A stretch of 64,000 bases of DNA from Mayamaea pseudoterrestris (GCA_027923505.1 BROI01000038.1:62001-126000), one strand, 5' to 3'. Positions 1-10,644 are shown, counted from the first letter of the stretch. Numbers and translations are program-made. Notes: a model not told the origin generated them from the letters alone.

Positions 1-903
1 TGCGAGCCATGTGAAGGATAATTCCTTGAGCGAGGCAATGGCGACACCTCCAATAATGGGAAGCAACGTCAGGTAGACTGGCGTTGGCAAGATCTGGTTC
101 AGAAAGGCCGCGTTCAACACGCAGGTAACGACTGGTTCGGACGCCTTGACAATGTGCGCAAAGGAAACGGCACCGGCGCCCAAGGCAATGACGGCACCAA
201 CGTGCACTCCGGTGTGGCAAAGAGCAATGGGCAGCAATGTCTTTAAATCGTTAAAGCTCAACTTGGGTGCCTTGCGAATGCCGAGAACCCAGAGTGGAAC
301 AAAGTAAAAGATACCAATCGCCATTTGAATGGTTGCCACCGTCCATGGGTAGTCTAAAACATTGAGGGATTGCTTGTTGTAAATGTTGTAAGCAATGTTA
401 AACAAGTACCAGAGCGCAAAGTAGGATGCAGTCTGGAGAGTGTCCTTCAAGCCCGAGTCCAACAGTTCCTTGTTGGTGTTCTTAATGTTCTTGTTGTTGT
501 TATTGTTTCTGGCGCCACCTGCATCAACCGAAAGAGCCAAAGCAGTCGGTGATGATAGTTTACTGATTAGAAATGGTAATGTTGGGTAGAGAGAGAGTGT
601 GAGTGACGAGAGAAATGTGACAGCGACTAGCGTTGCGAATCGCTCTCAACAGCAGAATCACAGAGTCATCGCTGACTTGACATGTGCGAGACTGGCATGC
701 AGTTATACCAGACTCTAGCAAAACCATGTATATATAACTTACTTGCTGCTATTGGGCAGAAAGGGACGCTGGACGCTCGACTGACGGTGCGTTGAAGCCG
801 TCACGCCCGTCTTGGAGGGAGACGTCGCAAAGGCCGATGCTCCGGCGACACCAACGACTGTCAGAAGCAGCAAGAATACTCGTGGCTTCATCATCGTCAT
901 CAT
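1..903 (-). CDS. Plastid triose-phosphate/phosphate translocator, 5' part (3' end outside window)
   Basis: A drug/metabolite-transporter-superfamily antiporter that would exchange triose phosphates (or related phosphorylated C3 compounds) for phosphate across a plastid envelope. Exon 1 is 743-903 and exon 2 runs from 562 off the left edge. The 180-bp intron has GTAAGT and CAG borders and the frame is kept. The first 25 residues are a hydrophobic signal peptide ending in GASAF, followed by a Ser/Thr-rich stretch: the bipartite signal used by complex plastids. Exon 2 carries the family's LFNIAYNIYNKQ start of helix 1 and the segment FAHIVKASEPVV. The protein is cut by the window edge after about 240 residues. 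Exact substrate (triose-P, PEP or glucose-6-P) cannot be decided from this half. It is head-to-head with the oxidoreductase at 1340, and the 436 bp between them must hold both promoters. Confidence 0.9.
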
Positions 904-1339
904 GTTGTTATTGCTGTAGTATACTAAAGCAGAAACAGTATAGTACGCACTGACTGTCACAATGAAACAAGTTGCGAATCTCTTGCTTGGATCGGAGGGC
1001 AAGAAGCCTCATCGTCGCAAAAGGCGCGGCGGTGAGAACAAACGTCAGTCGTCGAATGTCGAGGGTTAAGGTTATGCAAATTTGCGCGCGAAACTGTTCC
1101 CAGTGATGCTGCGACATGAAGTTCGACCTCCACTTGGATCGTTCGAAACCGCACAAACGAGTGATCGCGCTTGTCGATAAGCCATCACCCTGTTACACTT
1201 TCTTACAAGCTACAACATTTTCAAAGCAGAAGAAGAAAATTAAGCTTGGGTTGCGACATAAGAAGAAGGAAGTGAAGAATAGGCTCGACATCATCTCATT
1301 AGTTCACATCATTCTCATCATTAAATACGCCTTGCCATC
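904..1339. promoter_or_regulatory. Shared upstream region of the divergent TPT and RetSat-like genes
   Basis: This 436-bp stretch separates two divergent start codons and so should contain both promoters. Short ORFs on both strands here have no recognisable protein character. I see no clear TATA box or repeated operator. Confidence 0.5.
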
Positions 1340-4228
1340 ATGCGACTCGGCATTCCACCAAAAAAGTCTCGCTCCAAACAATCTGCAGCTGCCGAGCAAG
1401 ACAAGAAACCTCAGCATATTAGCAGTGCAACGATAATTGGTCAGGTGTCGCTGGATTTGACCAAGACTATTTATGAACCATTGATCAGGGAGGTCGCAGC
1501 CAAGCAAATGGAGGATTATGCGGTTCTTCTCGCGGAACATGAAGATGCTGCTGCAGTGAAGGACGAGACGAGCGACGCGGAGATTGGAGCAGACGGTTCA
1601 ACAGTAACGAATCAATCAAGCCAAATTCCCCCAGAACCTCTCTTTTCGTCAACGACAGTCTTGCATGACTTGCTCGAGACTCTTCAGGAGACATCGGATC
1701 ACTTTTTCCCTGCGACTACCTCCAAAACTAAAGTAGCAGGTGGTTACAAGGTGTATGCCAATGCCGCAAAGTTTGAGCGCATGCTGGACGAAAAGTATGG
1801 AATTCTTCGTCCATTCATTACGCAGCATCCGCAGATTGAAAGAACGATTCGATCACTGCAGCGACAATACAGTATGGGACAGTGGAGTCCGATTCGAAAC
1901 TCACCTCCACCCATTCCACGATCAACGTCAATAATCATCTTGTTCATGATGCAGCGGGGTGGAATGCAGTGGCAAGTCTTGCTGCTGACTAGTTTGTTGT
2001 TGATTGTGGGTCTTCAGCCGTGGGCGCTGGTGGGATTGGTCGCGCTTGGTCACACTTTGATCAAGCGTCGCAAGCATCGAGCCATTGGAGGTATGTCTAG
2101 CAAAATTCCACAAATTGAAGCCTACTATCATCCCTCGCAGGACAATACAGATAAGCAAGTGGTGGGGGATGCAACGAATGAACTTGATCGCCGGCAAGCA
2201 GCCTTGCTTACGCCTGTCGGATCGCCATTATCAGCCGAGCAAGTCGTTGATACCTCAAACTTTGACACCATCATACTAGGACATGGACCGGGAACACTCT
2301 TTGCTGGATCACTGCTTTCCCGAGCGGGTCGTAAGGTACTCATCCTGTCGCCCAGGACTGACGCCAGTGGCTGCCTTGAACTGGAGCAATGCACCAGCGC
2401 AAAGTACAGAAACATTCCTTTTGACGTCGAAGCCAGCAACGTGTCCAAGATTTCCAAAATGCAGCAACTACTCGCGCCGGCGCTAGCCACAAAGACAGAT
2501 TACCAGGGAGGCATACGGTTTGCGCAGATTGGTTGCGAAGCGGATGGGTATGCGTTTGAAGTACTGGATATTCCTGGAGTTGGTGCGGATCGGTCGGATC
2601 AATCCATCCCGTTTGTACTTAAAGCAGATGGAGCGCCTTCGCTCATGAATGATGCAGCCACTTCTTTGGGCGACGGGTGGCCGGACTATGACGGCGGCAC
2701 TGGCAATTCAACTGTTGGAGCGTACCTGCTGGCTTGTGAAGCGATGAATGCATCGGCAAGCGCCTATTACGTTTCGAAAATCATACCCGACAATGTAAAT
2801 TCGCTGCGAACCGACTCGCAGTTTTACGAGAGCGCCATTCGACACACGGCACCCTTTTTGAACAAATGTTTTCCTGTCAATACGCATGTTAGGTCGCTCA
2901 TGGCTGGGATTGGAATGAAAGGCGAAAACATCAAACCGAGCGCCACAAGCATGGCAGCTCATGTTTCGAACGTCTGCGCCGTGACCAGCGGGGAAGGAAT
3001 GCACTATCCTATTGGCGGGCCGCGAGCATTGGGCAAAGCATTGGCAAATGTAATCGAAAGGAGCGGTGGTCAGATTTTGACTGGAATTGTCGTGAAAGAA
3101 TTTGTTTTTGACCTAAATTCTGCCCCAGAAATGGCCGCTGACAAGGTCAAAGATGCCGAGGAAGGTCTTCCTCCGCCCCGATGCATCGGTGTCAAGCTGC
3201 AAGATGGTCGTGAGATTTGTTTTGACAATGAGCGGTATGTTGACGGATCTACAACCACGCCGGCAGTAGTGTCTTGCGTTGGATTAATCGATACATTCAT
3301 CCGACTCCTTGATGAAGATACGCGGACAAAGTACAAAGTGCCAAGGGGACTTCCTGCGCTATCGGAACGACGACCTGTGTTCAAGATACTATATGTTTTG
3401 ACTGGAACGGCAGATGAGCTCGAGCTAACTGGAGCTGATTTCTACAGGCTTCCGAATGCAGCAATTGCAAAGGACAGAGTCGATGAATCTGGTGAAATTG
3501 TGTTTGGTGAGATTGGTGGTGCGGATATTGCAAGCACTGAAACTGGAATAGCGCAGATGGCTCTTGGCGAAAGGGTGGACAAGGATAGCACATCGAATGG
3601 CGTAACTCAAAGTAAGGCACAAACGAAAGGACGACGGACAAAGTTCCAAGCAGGCGAATCTTGGTTGCATATCGCCTTTCCCTCGGCCAAGGATCCGTCT
3701 TTCGATTCGCGCCATGGCAATTTGTCAACTTGTGTCGTAACCATAGAAGCGGATGACGATTTTGTGACAGCTTTTGATACAAAGCCCAAGCTATTCTTCA
3801 TGAATAAGGAAACTGCTGCAACTCCAGCAGAAATTAAACGCCTCCTTGATCGCGTGACCAAGGATCTACTCGATACATACCCACAGGTGAAGGGGAAAAT
3901 CGAGCATGCAGAAGTTCGAGGGCCATTTCAAAGAGGCTTGAGTCACAATCCGGAACGTTACGCTGCCAAAGGTGTCCGACCCGAAACTCCTTATCCTCGA
4001 CTGTTTGTGGGAGGATCCGACTTGACCGTCGGTGAGTCATTTGCAGGCGAAGCAGTCGCTGGATGGCTAGTAGCCAATCAAGTCATTGGGTACAGTGCGG
4101 CGGATCATTTGTTTTTGCAGAAGAACCTCACAACGGACCTGGAGCGGTTTCTCGAGTCCTCATTGCTGTTAAACGAGGACGACGTTGCAGTTCCTTGTCA
4201 CCCAAGAAATACCGCAATGGCGAGCTAA
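1340..4228 (+). CDS. FAD-dependent carotenoid/retinoid oxidoreductase, RetSat/CRTISO-like
   Basis: A single-exon 962-aa flavoprotein of the phytoene desaturase/carotenoid isomerase/retinol saturase superfamily. After a roughly 200-residue, family-unrelated N-terminus comes a hydrophobic segment (about 207-240), then a dinucleotide-binding motif ILGHGPGTLFAGSLL near 311, the internal YPIGGPRALGKAL motif near 556 and the C-terminal FAD-contact region FVGGSDLTVGESFAGEAV near 887. These three in this order define the RetSat/CRTISO group. Substrate is not predictable: carotenoid cis-trans isomerisation and 13,14-saturation of retinol-like compounds are both known in the group. The protein is longer than usual (about 600 aa) because of the N-terminal extension and a polar insert near residues 735-770. 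No obvious plastid presequence is present, so a membrane-anchored location (ER or another endomembrane) is my inference. Confidence 0.85.
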   Translation: MRLGIPPKKSRSKQSAAAEQDKKPQHISSATIIGQVSLDLTKTIYEPLIREVAAKQMEDYAVLLAEHEDAAAVKDETSDAEIGADGSTVTNQSSQIPPEPLFSSTTVLHDLLETLQETSDHFFPATTSKTKVAGGYKVYANAAKFERMLDEKYGILRPFITQHPQIERTIRSLQRQYSMGQWSPIRNSPPPIPRSTSIIILFMMQRGGMQWQVLLLTSLLLIVGLQPWALVGLVALGHTLIKRRKHRAIGGMSSKIPQIEAYYHPSQDNTDKQVVGDATNELDRRQAALLTPVGSPLSAEQVVDTSNFDTIILGHGPGTLFAGSLLSRAGRKVLILSPRTDASGCLELEQCTSAKYRNIPFDVEASNVSKISKMQQLLAPALATKTDYQGGIRFAQIGCEADGYAFEVLDIPGVGADRSDQSIPFVLKADGAPSLMNDAATSLGDGWPDYDGGTGNSTVGAYLLACEAMNASASAYYVSKIIPDNVNSLRTDSQFYESAIRHTAPFLNKCFPVNTHVRSLMAGIGMKGENIKPSATSMAAHVSNVCAVTSGEGMHYPIGGPRALGKALANVIERSGGQILTGIVVKEFVFDLNSAPEMAADKVKDAEEGLPPPRCIGVKLQDGREICFDNERYVDGSTTTPAVVSCVGLIDTFIRLLDEDTRTKYKVPRGLPALSERRPVFKILYVLTGTADELELTGADFYRLPNAAIAKDRVDESGEIVFGEIGGADIASTETGIAQMALGERVDKDSTSNGVTQSKAQTKGRRTKFQAGESWLHIAFPSAKDPSFDSRHGNLSTCVVTIEADDDFVTAFDTKPKLFFMNKETAATPAEIKRLLDRVTKDLLDTYPQVKGKIEHAEVRGPFQRGLSHNPERYAAKGVRPETPYPRLFVGGSDLTVGESFAGEAVAGWLVANQVIGYSAADHLFLQKNLTTDLERFLESSLLLNEDDVAVPCHPRNTAMAS

Positions 4229-4416
4229 GTTAAGTGTGTCTAGGTTTTATTATTATCAAGAATTGATGTTGTGGCCTTCTACTGGACACAGATTGACTGC
4301 TTGCAGATGCGGCAGTGGCGACGGACAAGGTCGTTTGCGAAGTATAACGTTAGCGTCGATACAAGGCCTATACGACGAAGCCGATTATAAGCATTATTGA
4401 CAAGTTTATACACTAA

Positions 4417-6162
4417 CTAGTAAGCTGCATTAAAGTCGTCAACCCATCCTTGTACTTGTAAGCGGATTTCCTCCGCCAGCCGCAGTCGTGCATTAAGGGC
4501 CGTGCCTTTCACTTCCGACGACGGCTTCTTGGTCCACGCGCCAAATGCAACCTCCAATTCATCGTGCGACGTGCTTTCAATATCCGGCAGGCAGACAGTG
4601 CCACTCGCAACAATCTGATTATTGTCAGGGAGCTTAACTTCGTACTTTAACTCTGCCTCGTACTCAAAAATGTAACGCTTCTTCCCCGCAGTAAAAGCCA
4701 CACTGCCATGGCCAGTGACGGACTTGACCTCCACAATATCAATTTCAAACTTGTCGCTGGAGACCGATGTGGCTTCCAGTCGCTTCTTCAGCCGATCGGA
4801 ACACCAAGTCGTCGTATCCTTTTCCTCCCATGTGCCTGCTGCATTCCACGCCGACGTGCTAGTTCCATTGTTTGTCAACGGCGCAGAAGCTGTGGTCGTA
4901 AGTGGTTGAGTAGCATCACTAGTAACTCCGTTCCCGGCACTATTCAACCGTTTGGGAGCAATGTCGTGGTAGTGCTTGGCTGTGTCGTCCGACAGTTCGC
5001 GAGTAAAGTAACTCGTCTTGCGACCATCCTTGGTAATCTTGTAGCCTCGCATCATGGCCAGCTCCTTTTCGGTAAGTTCATCATCGTCTGAGTCGTCGTC
5101 AACAGTTGATTCCTGCGCTCGCTTCGCTTTGAGCGCCTCCTTGCGTTTTCGTACATCCTCCTTTCGCTTCTTCTCTTCCTCCTCGCGTTTTGTCTTTTCT
5201 AGCTCCTTTTGCTCCTTCTCCCACTCATCGAAGGAAATGGCCGGCTCATTTTTGGCCATGCGCTTGACACATTCGTCTTCCCATTCTTGCTTGCGCTTCT
5301 TGTACTGCTCCTGCTCCTTCATTTGTCGCTTCTGAGCAAGGTCCTTCTTCTTTCGTTCTTCCGCCTCCTTGTCTTGATATAGACTGCCCTTGCCATTGGA
5401 TAGTTTGCCAGAAAATGCCATGGCAAGAGAACGCTTCTCTTGTTCCTTTAACGCTTGCATCTCTTGCTGGAGCGATGCAAGTTCCTTGCGACAAGCAGCG
5501 TTTTTGGCATCCAACTGGAGTGCCCGCAGTAAATCCGTCTTGGCAGCATTCAAGTCCTTCACGGCTCGTTGAGCAACGGATCGCCGGTACAATGCCTTGA
5601 CGTGGTCTGGTTGCACCAACAGGGCCTTGCCTGCAATATCTATGCTCTGCTTGTACTTTTTGAGCTGAAACATGACCATGCTGAGATTCGTGTGCAAAGC
5701 AAGGTGCAACGAAACAATTTGTTCATCGACAGTCTCTTGGACACGATTTCGCGGAAGCAAGCGCTTGATCGACTGACATCCCTTTCGATAGGAACGTGCC
5801 GCAAGCTCGAGTGAGCCTTGCTTGAAGTGATCGTTGCCTTCCTCCTTGTGCGAAATGGCCGCAACCATGATTTCGTCGGCTTGCTCCTGCGTAGGAGGAT
5901 CAGGATCCGCAGGATTGTCTGCTTCAGAGTCACTCGAGTCCTTGTTGTTCAAGACTGACGCTTCAAGGGGAGGCATTTCGTCATCGTCGTCAGTATCTTT
6001 ATCACTGTCCTTGTCCAACGATCCCAAGTCATCCTGCTCTTGTTTCGATGCCTCGGCATTGCCTGGTCGAGACGGCGATTCTTTGGCAGTTTCTTCGAGA
6101 CTAATCTGCTGCAAAGACTCGACAGCATCCAAAGTCTCGCTCGCCGCAGTTTCAGTATCCAT
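4417..6162 (-). CDS. TPR co-chaperone with C-terminal Aha1-N-like domain
   Basis: Predicted Hsp90/Hsp70 co-chaperone of 581 aa. An acidic N-terminus is followed by a three-motif TPR block (about residues 105-230) with the carboxylate-clamp residues of FKBP52/Cyp40-type TPRs (EGNDHFKQG, an Asn in the second motif, KALYRR in the third), which bind the EEVD tail of Hsp90 or Hsp70. Next is a highly charged Lys/Glu coiled-coil region (about 240-370). The last 143 residues, starting WNAAGTWEEKDTTTWC, match the Aha1 N-terminal domain that stimulates Hsp90 ATPase. I take the ATG at 6162 (MDTETAA); an in-frame ATG at 6225 would add 21 residues resembling translated leader. The combination of a TPR clamp and an Aha1-N domain in one chain is unusual. 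It is head-to-head with TRAPPC2L. Confidence 0.85.
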   Translation of the reverse strand: MDTETAASETLDAVESLQQISLEETAKESPSRPGNAEASKQEQDDLGSLDKDSDKDTDDDDEMPPLEASVLNNKDSSDSEADNPADPDPPTQEQADEIMVAAISHKEEGNDHFKQGSLELAARSYRKGCQSIKRLLPRNRVQETVDEQIVSLHLALHTNLSMVMFQLKKYKQSIDIAGKALLVQPDHVKALYRRSVAQRAVKDLNAAKTDLLRALQLDAKNAACRKELASLQQEMQALKEQEKRSLAMAFSGKLSNGKGSLYQDKEAEERKKKDLAQKRQMKEQEQYKKRKQEWEDECVKRMAKNEPAISFDEWEKEQKELEKTKREEEEKKRKEDVRKRKEALKAKRAQESTVDDDSDDDELTEKELAMMRGYKITKDGRKTSYFTRELSDDTAKHYHDIAPKRLNSAGNGVTSDATQPLTTTASAPLTNNGTSTSAWNAAGTWEEKDTTTWCSDRLKKRLEATSVSSDKFEIDIVEVKSVTGHGSVAFTAGKKRYIFEYEAELKYEVKLPDNNQIVASGTVCLPDIESTSHDELEVAFGAWTKKPSSEVKGTALNARLRLAEEIRLQVQGWVDDFNAAY

Positions 6163-6382
6163 GTTGAGCGTTGTTATGATAGTTGGTTTAAAAACAATCG
6201 AGATTGAGGTAAAGGAAAAAGACAATCATGATTGCGATTCATGGCGGAGAAAAACTTGCGTGCGACGTCACACGCTTGGAAGTCGCTCATTGGCTGTAGA
6301 TATGTCGTAGCGGTTATGTCACGCCGCAAGGCGCGACGGCGCGCCCAAAACGCATCCATCATCCATTGCTTGCACCAATACC

Positions 6383-7013
6383 ATGGCGGCCATTGCACTA
6401 GCCATCCTTGGCAAGAAGAACGAGCCTCTCTACCTTCGAGAATTCCAAAGCAATCATCATGACTCTGCCGTGACGGAAGAAGAATTGTTTGGTCTCGAGT
6501 CTGCAGCAGACGATCACCAGTCGGAGGCAGAGAAATGTTCCGTCAAGCAACAATTCATTCTACATGCTGCCTTGGATCGATTCGATCAAATTGTTTCAAG
6601 AGGACAATGGAGAAAACAAGGAGATGCAGGAACGGATGCCATGTTTGTAGGCTTGCTTTGTCCTGTCGAAGATATGCGAGTCTATGGTGAGTGCTTGGAG
6701 GCATGGAGTGTCTCTCGTCGTGGTCACGAACAAGCGTCTTTCTATTGAATTCAATCACCTCACCATCTCTACACTGTTAATACACGTAGGCTACATGACA
6801 ACGACGCAGATACGAATTCTATTGTCGGTCCAAGACAATCCAGATCAGCCGCAGCATGCGGTCGATCAGTCCATTCAGCGACTCTTGGCGCAGATTCACA
6901 AGTTTTACGTTGAATACACTTTAAACCCATTCACCGAGCTGAATTCTACCATACAATCGCAAAAGTTTGACAAGAATATCCAGCAGACTGTAAATGCCTT
7001 TAACAACATGTAA
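6383..7013 (+). CDS. TRAPPC2L: TRAPP complex subunit 2-like protein
   Basis: Small longin-fold subunit of the TRAPP tethering/Rab-GEF complexes that act in ER-Golgi traffic. Exons are 6383-6686 and 6790-7013; the 103-bp intron (GTGAGT ... GTAG) restores the frame and yields 175 aa. Recognised from the start MAAIALAILGKKNEPLYLRE, which parallels the MAVCIAVIAKENYPLYIR start of animal TRAPPC2L, from LLCPVEDMRVYGYM at the splice junction and from the C-terminal YTLNPFTELNSTIQSQKFDK. Compared with animal TRAPPC2L (about 140 aa) it carries an acidic insert after residue 25. Upstream it shares about 220 bp with the divergent TPR-Aha1 gene. Confidence 0.88.
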
Positions 7014-7134
7014 ATCTTAAATTATATTGAATTGTATGCAACGTTGCCTTGTCACGAAAGCGAATGAGCAAAGGCAAAGAGGTCACTGGAGGTTTTGATC
7101 CGCCGATACGTTCATTTGAGCAATCACCGATCAA

Positions 7135-8535
7135 TCACTCGTAGGACAATGTATCCTCTTCCACCAAGTCAAAATCTACAGTGCCACTGCTTCCTTCGAC
7201 ATTGCCAACTATAGGCTCGTCGTCCACCTCAGTTTGAACGACACTCGACGAGACGGCTCCACCATTTGCCTTGTTGGCATTCATTTCGGCAAAGGCGATT
7301 CGAACGTCAGATTCCAACTGCTCCTCCAATTGGGCATTCTGCTTCATCATTTCAATGACATTCTGCCGACCTTGCGCCAACTGATTGCCTTTGTAATTGT
7401 ACCAACTGCCTCGACGCTCGACAATCTCCAAATCCAATGCGGCATCCAATGTACAGCCGCGTCGATCAATACCAGTGCCAAAGAGAATATCCAAATTTAC
7501 AACCTTGAAGGGAGCAGCAATCTTGTTCTTGACAACCTTGACCTTGACGCGAATGCCAGAATTGTCTGGTAACACTTCCTTGCGACGAGTGTCCAGGCGA
7601 ACTGATGCGTAAAACTTGAGTGCATTGCCTCCACTGGTAACTTCGGGGCTGTCAAAGGAAGAGCGATAGATATGATTGAGCAGTTAAATGGAATGCGTCA
7701 ATGCAAGAATAAAAGAGCAAGCCCAAGCAAAACCATCACCGGCAAGAACCTACCTTCCATAAATGACTCCTACCTTGCTGCGCAATTGATTCAAAAAGAT
7801 AACCGTCGATTGACTCAATGATAAGGATCCCGTAATTTTGCGCAGTGCCTTGCTCATCAGACGAGCCTGCAATCCAATCTGTGCATCCGACATGTCGCCC
7901 TCCAGTTCGGCTCGAGGCACTAGCGCCGCCACCGAGTCGCAAACAATGACATCGACGGCCGCGCTCCGGACCAACTGATCAATAATATCAAGTGCCATTT
8001 CACCAGAATCTGGTTGCGAAACGAGCAAGTCATCAATCTTGACACCCAGGGCTTCCGCGTAGGCAGGATCAAGCGCGTGTTCGGCGTCAACAAAGGCAGC
8101 CGTTCCGCCATTGCGCTGGACTTCCGCAATCGCATGCAAGGCCAATGTCGTTTTGCCACTACTTTCTGGTCCATAAATTTCAACGACGCGTCCCTTTGGG
8201 TATCCGCGGCCACCGAGTGCAGCGTCAAGTGTTAGTGCACCGGATGGCGTGCATTCGACTTGGTACTGCGAGGCGGAACCAAGACGAACGACGGATCCTC
8301 GACCATAGGCTCGTTCAATTTGATGCAAGACGCCATCAAGAGCAGCCTTTTTGGCCGGATTCATGTTACTGTCAGTCGAGTCATCTTCGTAATCTTTGGA
8401 TTCGGGTGCTGCCGCCTTCTTTTTGGCGGCAAACGAAGTGGAAGCAAATGGACGGCTTTCCGGCAGATTACGCAGTACAAAGCTACTGCCTGACACAAAT
8501 AGCAAGGCAGTCAAGAGTAGAGCGAACGACTTCAT
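7135..8535 (-). CDS. recA: RecA recombinase, organelle (probably plastid) targeted
   Basis: Bacterial-type RecA that would drive homologous recombination and repair of organelle DNA. Exons on the minus strand are 7754-8535 and 7135-7648; the 105-bp intron (GTAGGT ... ACAG) joins VIYG to [16 protein letters not shown] exactly as in bacterial RecA. The 431-aa product has a hydrophobic signal sequence (residues 1-20), a Ser/Ala/Lys presequence, the P-loop GPESSGKTT, the EHALDP motif, the Walker B/L1 block [13 protein letters not shown] and the L2-containing [11 protein letters not shown]. The N-terminal signal followed by a transit-like region argues for the complex plastid rather than the mitochondrion. 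The C-terminus is acidic as in bacteria. Ancestry is presumably cyanobacterial endosymbiont (inference). Confidence 0.93.
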
Positions 8536-9189
8536 GATAGTATAATAATCACGTTGCTTATGTAATCAGTAGTGAGAAAGCGACTTTGATGGATTTGCGT
8601 CGCAGCAAGAGTTTCTCATGTCGGACCACGAACCAGTGCCACACACGCCGGAGTTTGCTCTCAGCTGTTTTGATGACTCCATTGTATACTATTGCCCATT
8701 GGATGACGGTGGTCGCGTCTCGTCCATCGAATCTGTGGACCGCGCCGATCGAGGTCACCTCGAGCTGCGTGGATGACGAAGGGTGATCGCACTTGCGTTG
8801 GAGCTGCGATAATTATACACTTGCCGTCGCCTTGTTTGCAAGCCTCCTTTCTTCACATTTTTATTACTCGCAAGCAGCACTAGCCCGGTTTCTGGGAGCC
8901 TCTTTCATGCCTGTACGTTGCGCGCGAGCTGTTGGAACGAATGGAACAAATAATGGAAGAGGCAGCAGCCATCACTTTTCTCGCACAGCTTTTACTGACC
9001 CTTTTTTCAACAATTCTACTGCACAATTCAGCCGGTCCTCCAAGCAGAGATCAATCCGTTTGTTCTTCCCATTGTCTTGGCTGTCGAAGGAAAGGCCAAG
9101 AGCTATCCTTCCTAGCACGAATCAAAGGGACCTTTACTCTCTATCACGTACTCCAGTACTATTCACAGCAATACTGCTGACTGTAACGA
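8536..9189. promoter_or_regulatory. Divergent recA / AdoMet decarboxylase upstream region, with a possible overlapping uORF
   Basis: 654 bp between divergent starts. A 141-codon open frame beginning at 8793 runs to 9218 and overlaps the decarboxylase start codon in another frame. If the transcript begins upstream of 8793 this would be an upstream ORF overlapping the main start. The translated sequence has no recognisable domain. No strong promoter motif is visible. Confidence 0.35.
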
Positions 9190-10644
9190 ATGCCACTTAT
9201 TCTACCAGATATCGCTGAATCCTCCCATGGCAGCAGCAATGGCGATGGAGGAGTCGTGATGACGACAACGCTGCGTCCGTCGTCTCCAACGACTGTCTCG
9301 CCGACTCCAGACGCTCTGCAAGATGTTGAAATTGCTTCGACTGGATCAGGAGCCTTTTCATGGGCGGATCGAGAGTATACTGGCATGTTTGAAGGACCGG
9401 AAAAGACGCTCGAGATTGTCTTTCGTCGATCGCATGATGAGCATGTCGATACAAGCATTGGAGAAGTCATTGAACAAGGAAGCACAAATGGCTGCAATGG
9501 GAATGGATTGCTTCAGGTTGCACCGCACATTGTTGATGATGGCTTGGTGCAGCGCGTCGGCTTGCGCAAACTTCAGCGAGCTGATTTGGATCTGATTTGC
9601 GGACGCGCTCGCTGCACCATTCTTTCGTGCATCTCCAATCGCTACATGGATGCATACGTCTTGTCGGAAAGTTCCTTGTTTATCTATCCCTACATGCTCG
9701 TCTTGAAGACTTGTGGGACGACAACCTTGTTGCGATGCATTGCGACGGTTGTTGAACTTGGCCGTCGCATTGGCTTGGAAATTGATTGGGTCGGTTACAG
9801 TCGCAAGAATTTCAACTTTCCTGGCGACCAAGCGTTTCCGCATCAGTCCTTTCATCAGGAGCTTGACTACTTGTATAGTCACCGCAACTTGTGCGAGCGC
9901 CTTGACGGTAATGGTTACACCCTCGGACCAGTCAATGGTGATCACTGGTTTGTCTTTGTTGCGGATCAGACAATTCGCGCCAAGGCTTTGGACCAAGACA
10001 CTGACCGGGTCTTGAACATTATGATGTTTGACATTGACGAGTCGGTGAGCAAAAAGTTCATGTACGACGAGTATGACACAAACATTGACGGTGAAAGCAA
10101 GGAAGCGGAAGTGGAGCGTATTTCGCGCGAACAGACTTGCAAGTCGGGCATTAGCAATCTATGCCCTGGTGCAGTCATTGATCCGCGTGCGTTTGAACCT
10201 TGTGGCTACTCGATGAATGCAATTCTGTTTCGGTCGTACACAACAGTGCACATTACTCCGGAATCGGGAAGTTCGTATGCTAGTTTTGAAACGAACCAAA
10301 AGGTGGCCAGCTACAAGGCATTGATCAGCAATGTTGTTCGCAACTTTCGTCCGAAGCGTTTCGTCATGACGCTCATGGCCGACGAGGGTGGTTTGAAGCA
10401 AGTCAAGGATAATCCATTGACGGATAGTGGTGTGCATGCCAAGATTGTTGTACCATCGACTGACAAGGGTGGAACACCCATGGTGTACAAGCGGTCTTCC
10501 TTGGCGTCCATCAAGATGGAAGAAGATTGCTGCTGCATGATGGGAAATTGGGTCTTGGAGAAGGCGTCATCTGTTGCGTTGGACGGAATGGCGATTGTTC
10601 AGCGTCCGCGTGGATTTTCAGTTGGCGGAGTTGGTGCTGGGTAG
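9190..10644 (+). CDS. AMD1: S-adenosylmethionine decarboxylase proenzyme
   Basis: Supplies decarboxylated AdoMet, the aminopropyl donor for spermidine/spermine and for the long-chain polyamines used in diatom silica. The pyruvoyl enzyme self-cleaves at Glu-Ser; the site here is YVLSESSLF, giving cleavage between E160 and S161, followed by the conserved catalytic TCGTTTLL (Cys175). FEGPEKTLEI at residue 68 corresponds to the FEGTEKLLEV start of the human enzyme, so there is an N-terminal extension of about 60 residues, plus about 33 extra residues before the cleavage site. A later in-frame ATG (M24) could be the real start and would shorten the extension. Total 484 aa against about 335-370 in animals and plants. 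No introns. Confidence 0.93.
   Translation: MPLILPDIAESSHGSSNGDGGVVMTTTLRPSSPTTVSPTPDALQDVEIASTGSGAFSWADREYTGMFEGPEKTLEIVFRRSHDEHVDTSIGEVIEQGSTNGCNGNGLLQVAPHIVDDGLVQRVGLRKLQRADLDLICGRARCTILSCISNRYMDAYVLSESSLFIYPYMLVLKTCGTTTLLRCIATVVELGRRIGLEIDWVGYSRKNFNFPGDQAFPHQSFHQELDYLYSHRNLCERLDGNGYTLGPVNGDHWFVFVADQTIRAKALDQDTDRVLNIMMFDIDESVSKKFMYDEYDTNIDGESKEAEVERISREQTCKSGISNLCPGAVIDPRAFEPCGYSMNAILFRSYTTVHITPESGSSYASFETNQKVASYKALISNVVRNFRPKRFVMTLMADEGGLKQVKDNPLTDSGVHAKIVVPSTDKGGTPMVYKRSSLASIKMEEDCCCMMGNWVLEKASSVALDGMAIVQRPRGFSVGGVGAG

Noticed and set aside
8793-9218. A 141-aa frame upstream of AdoMet decarboxylase as a separate gene
   Set aside because: It overlaps the decarboxylase start in another frame and has no domain character. 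It was kept only as a possible uORF.
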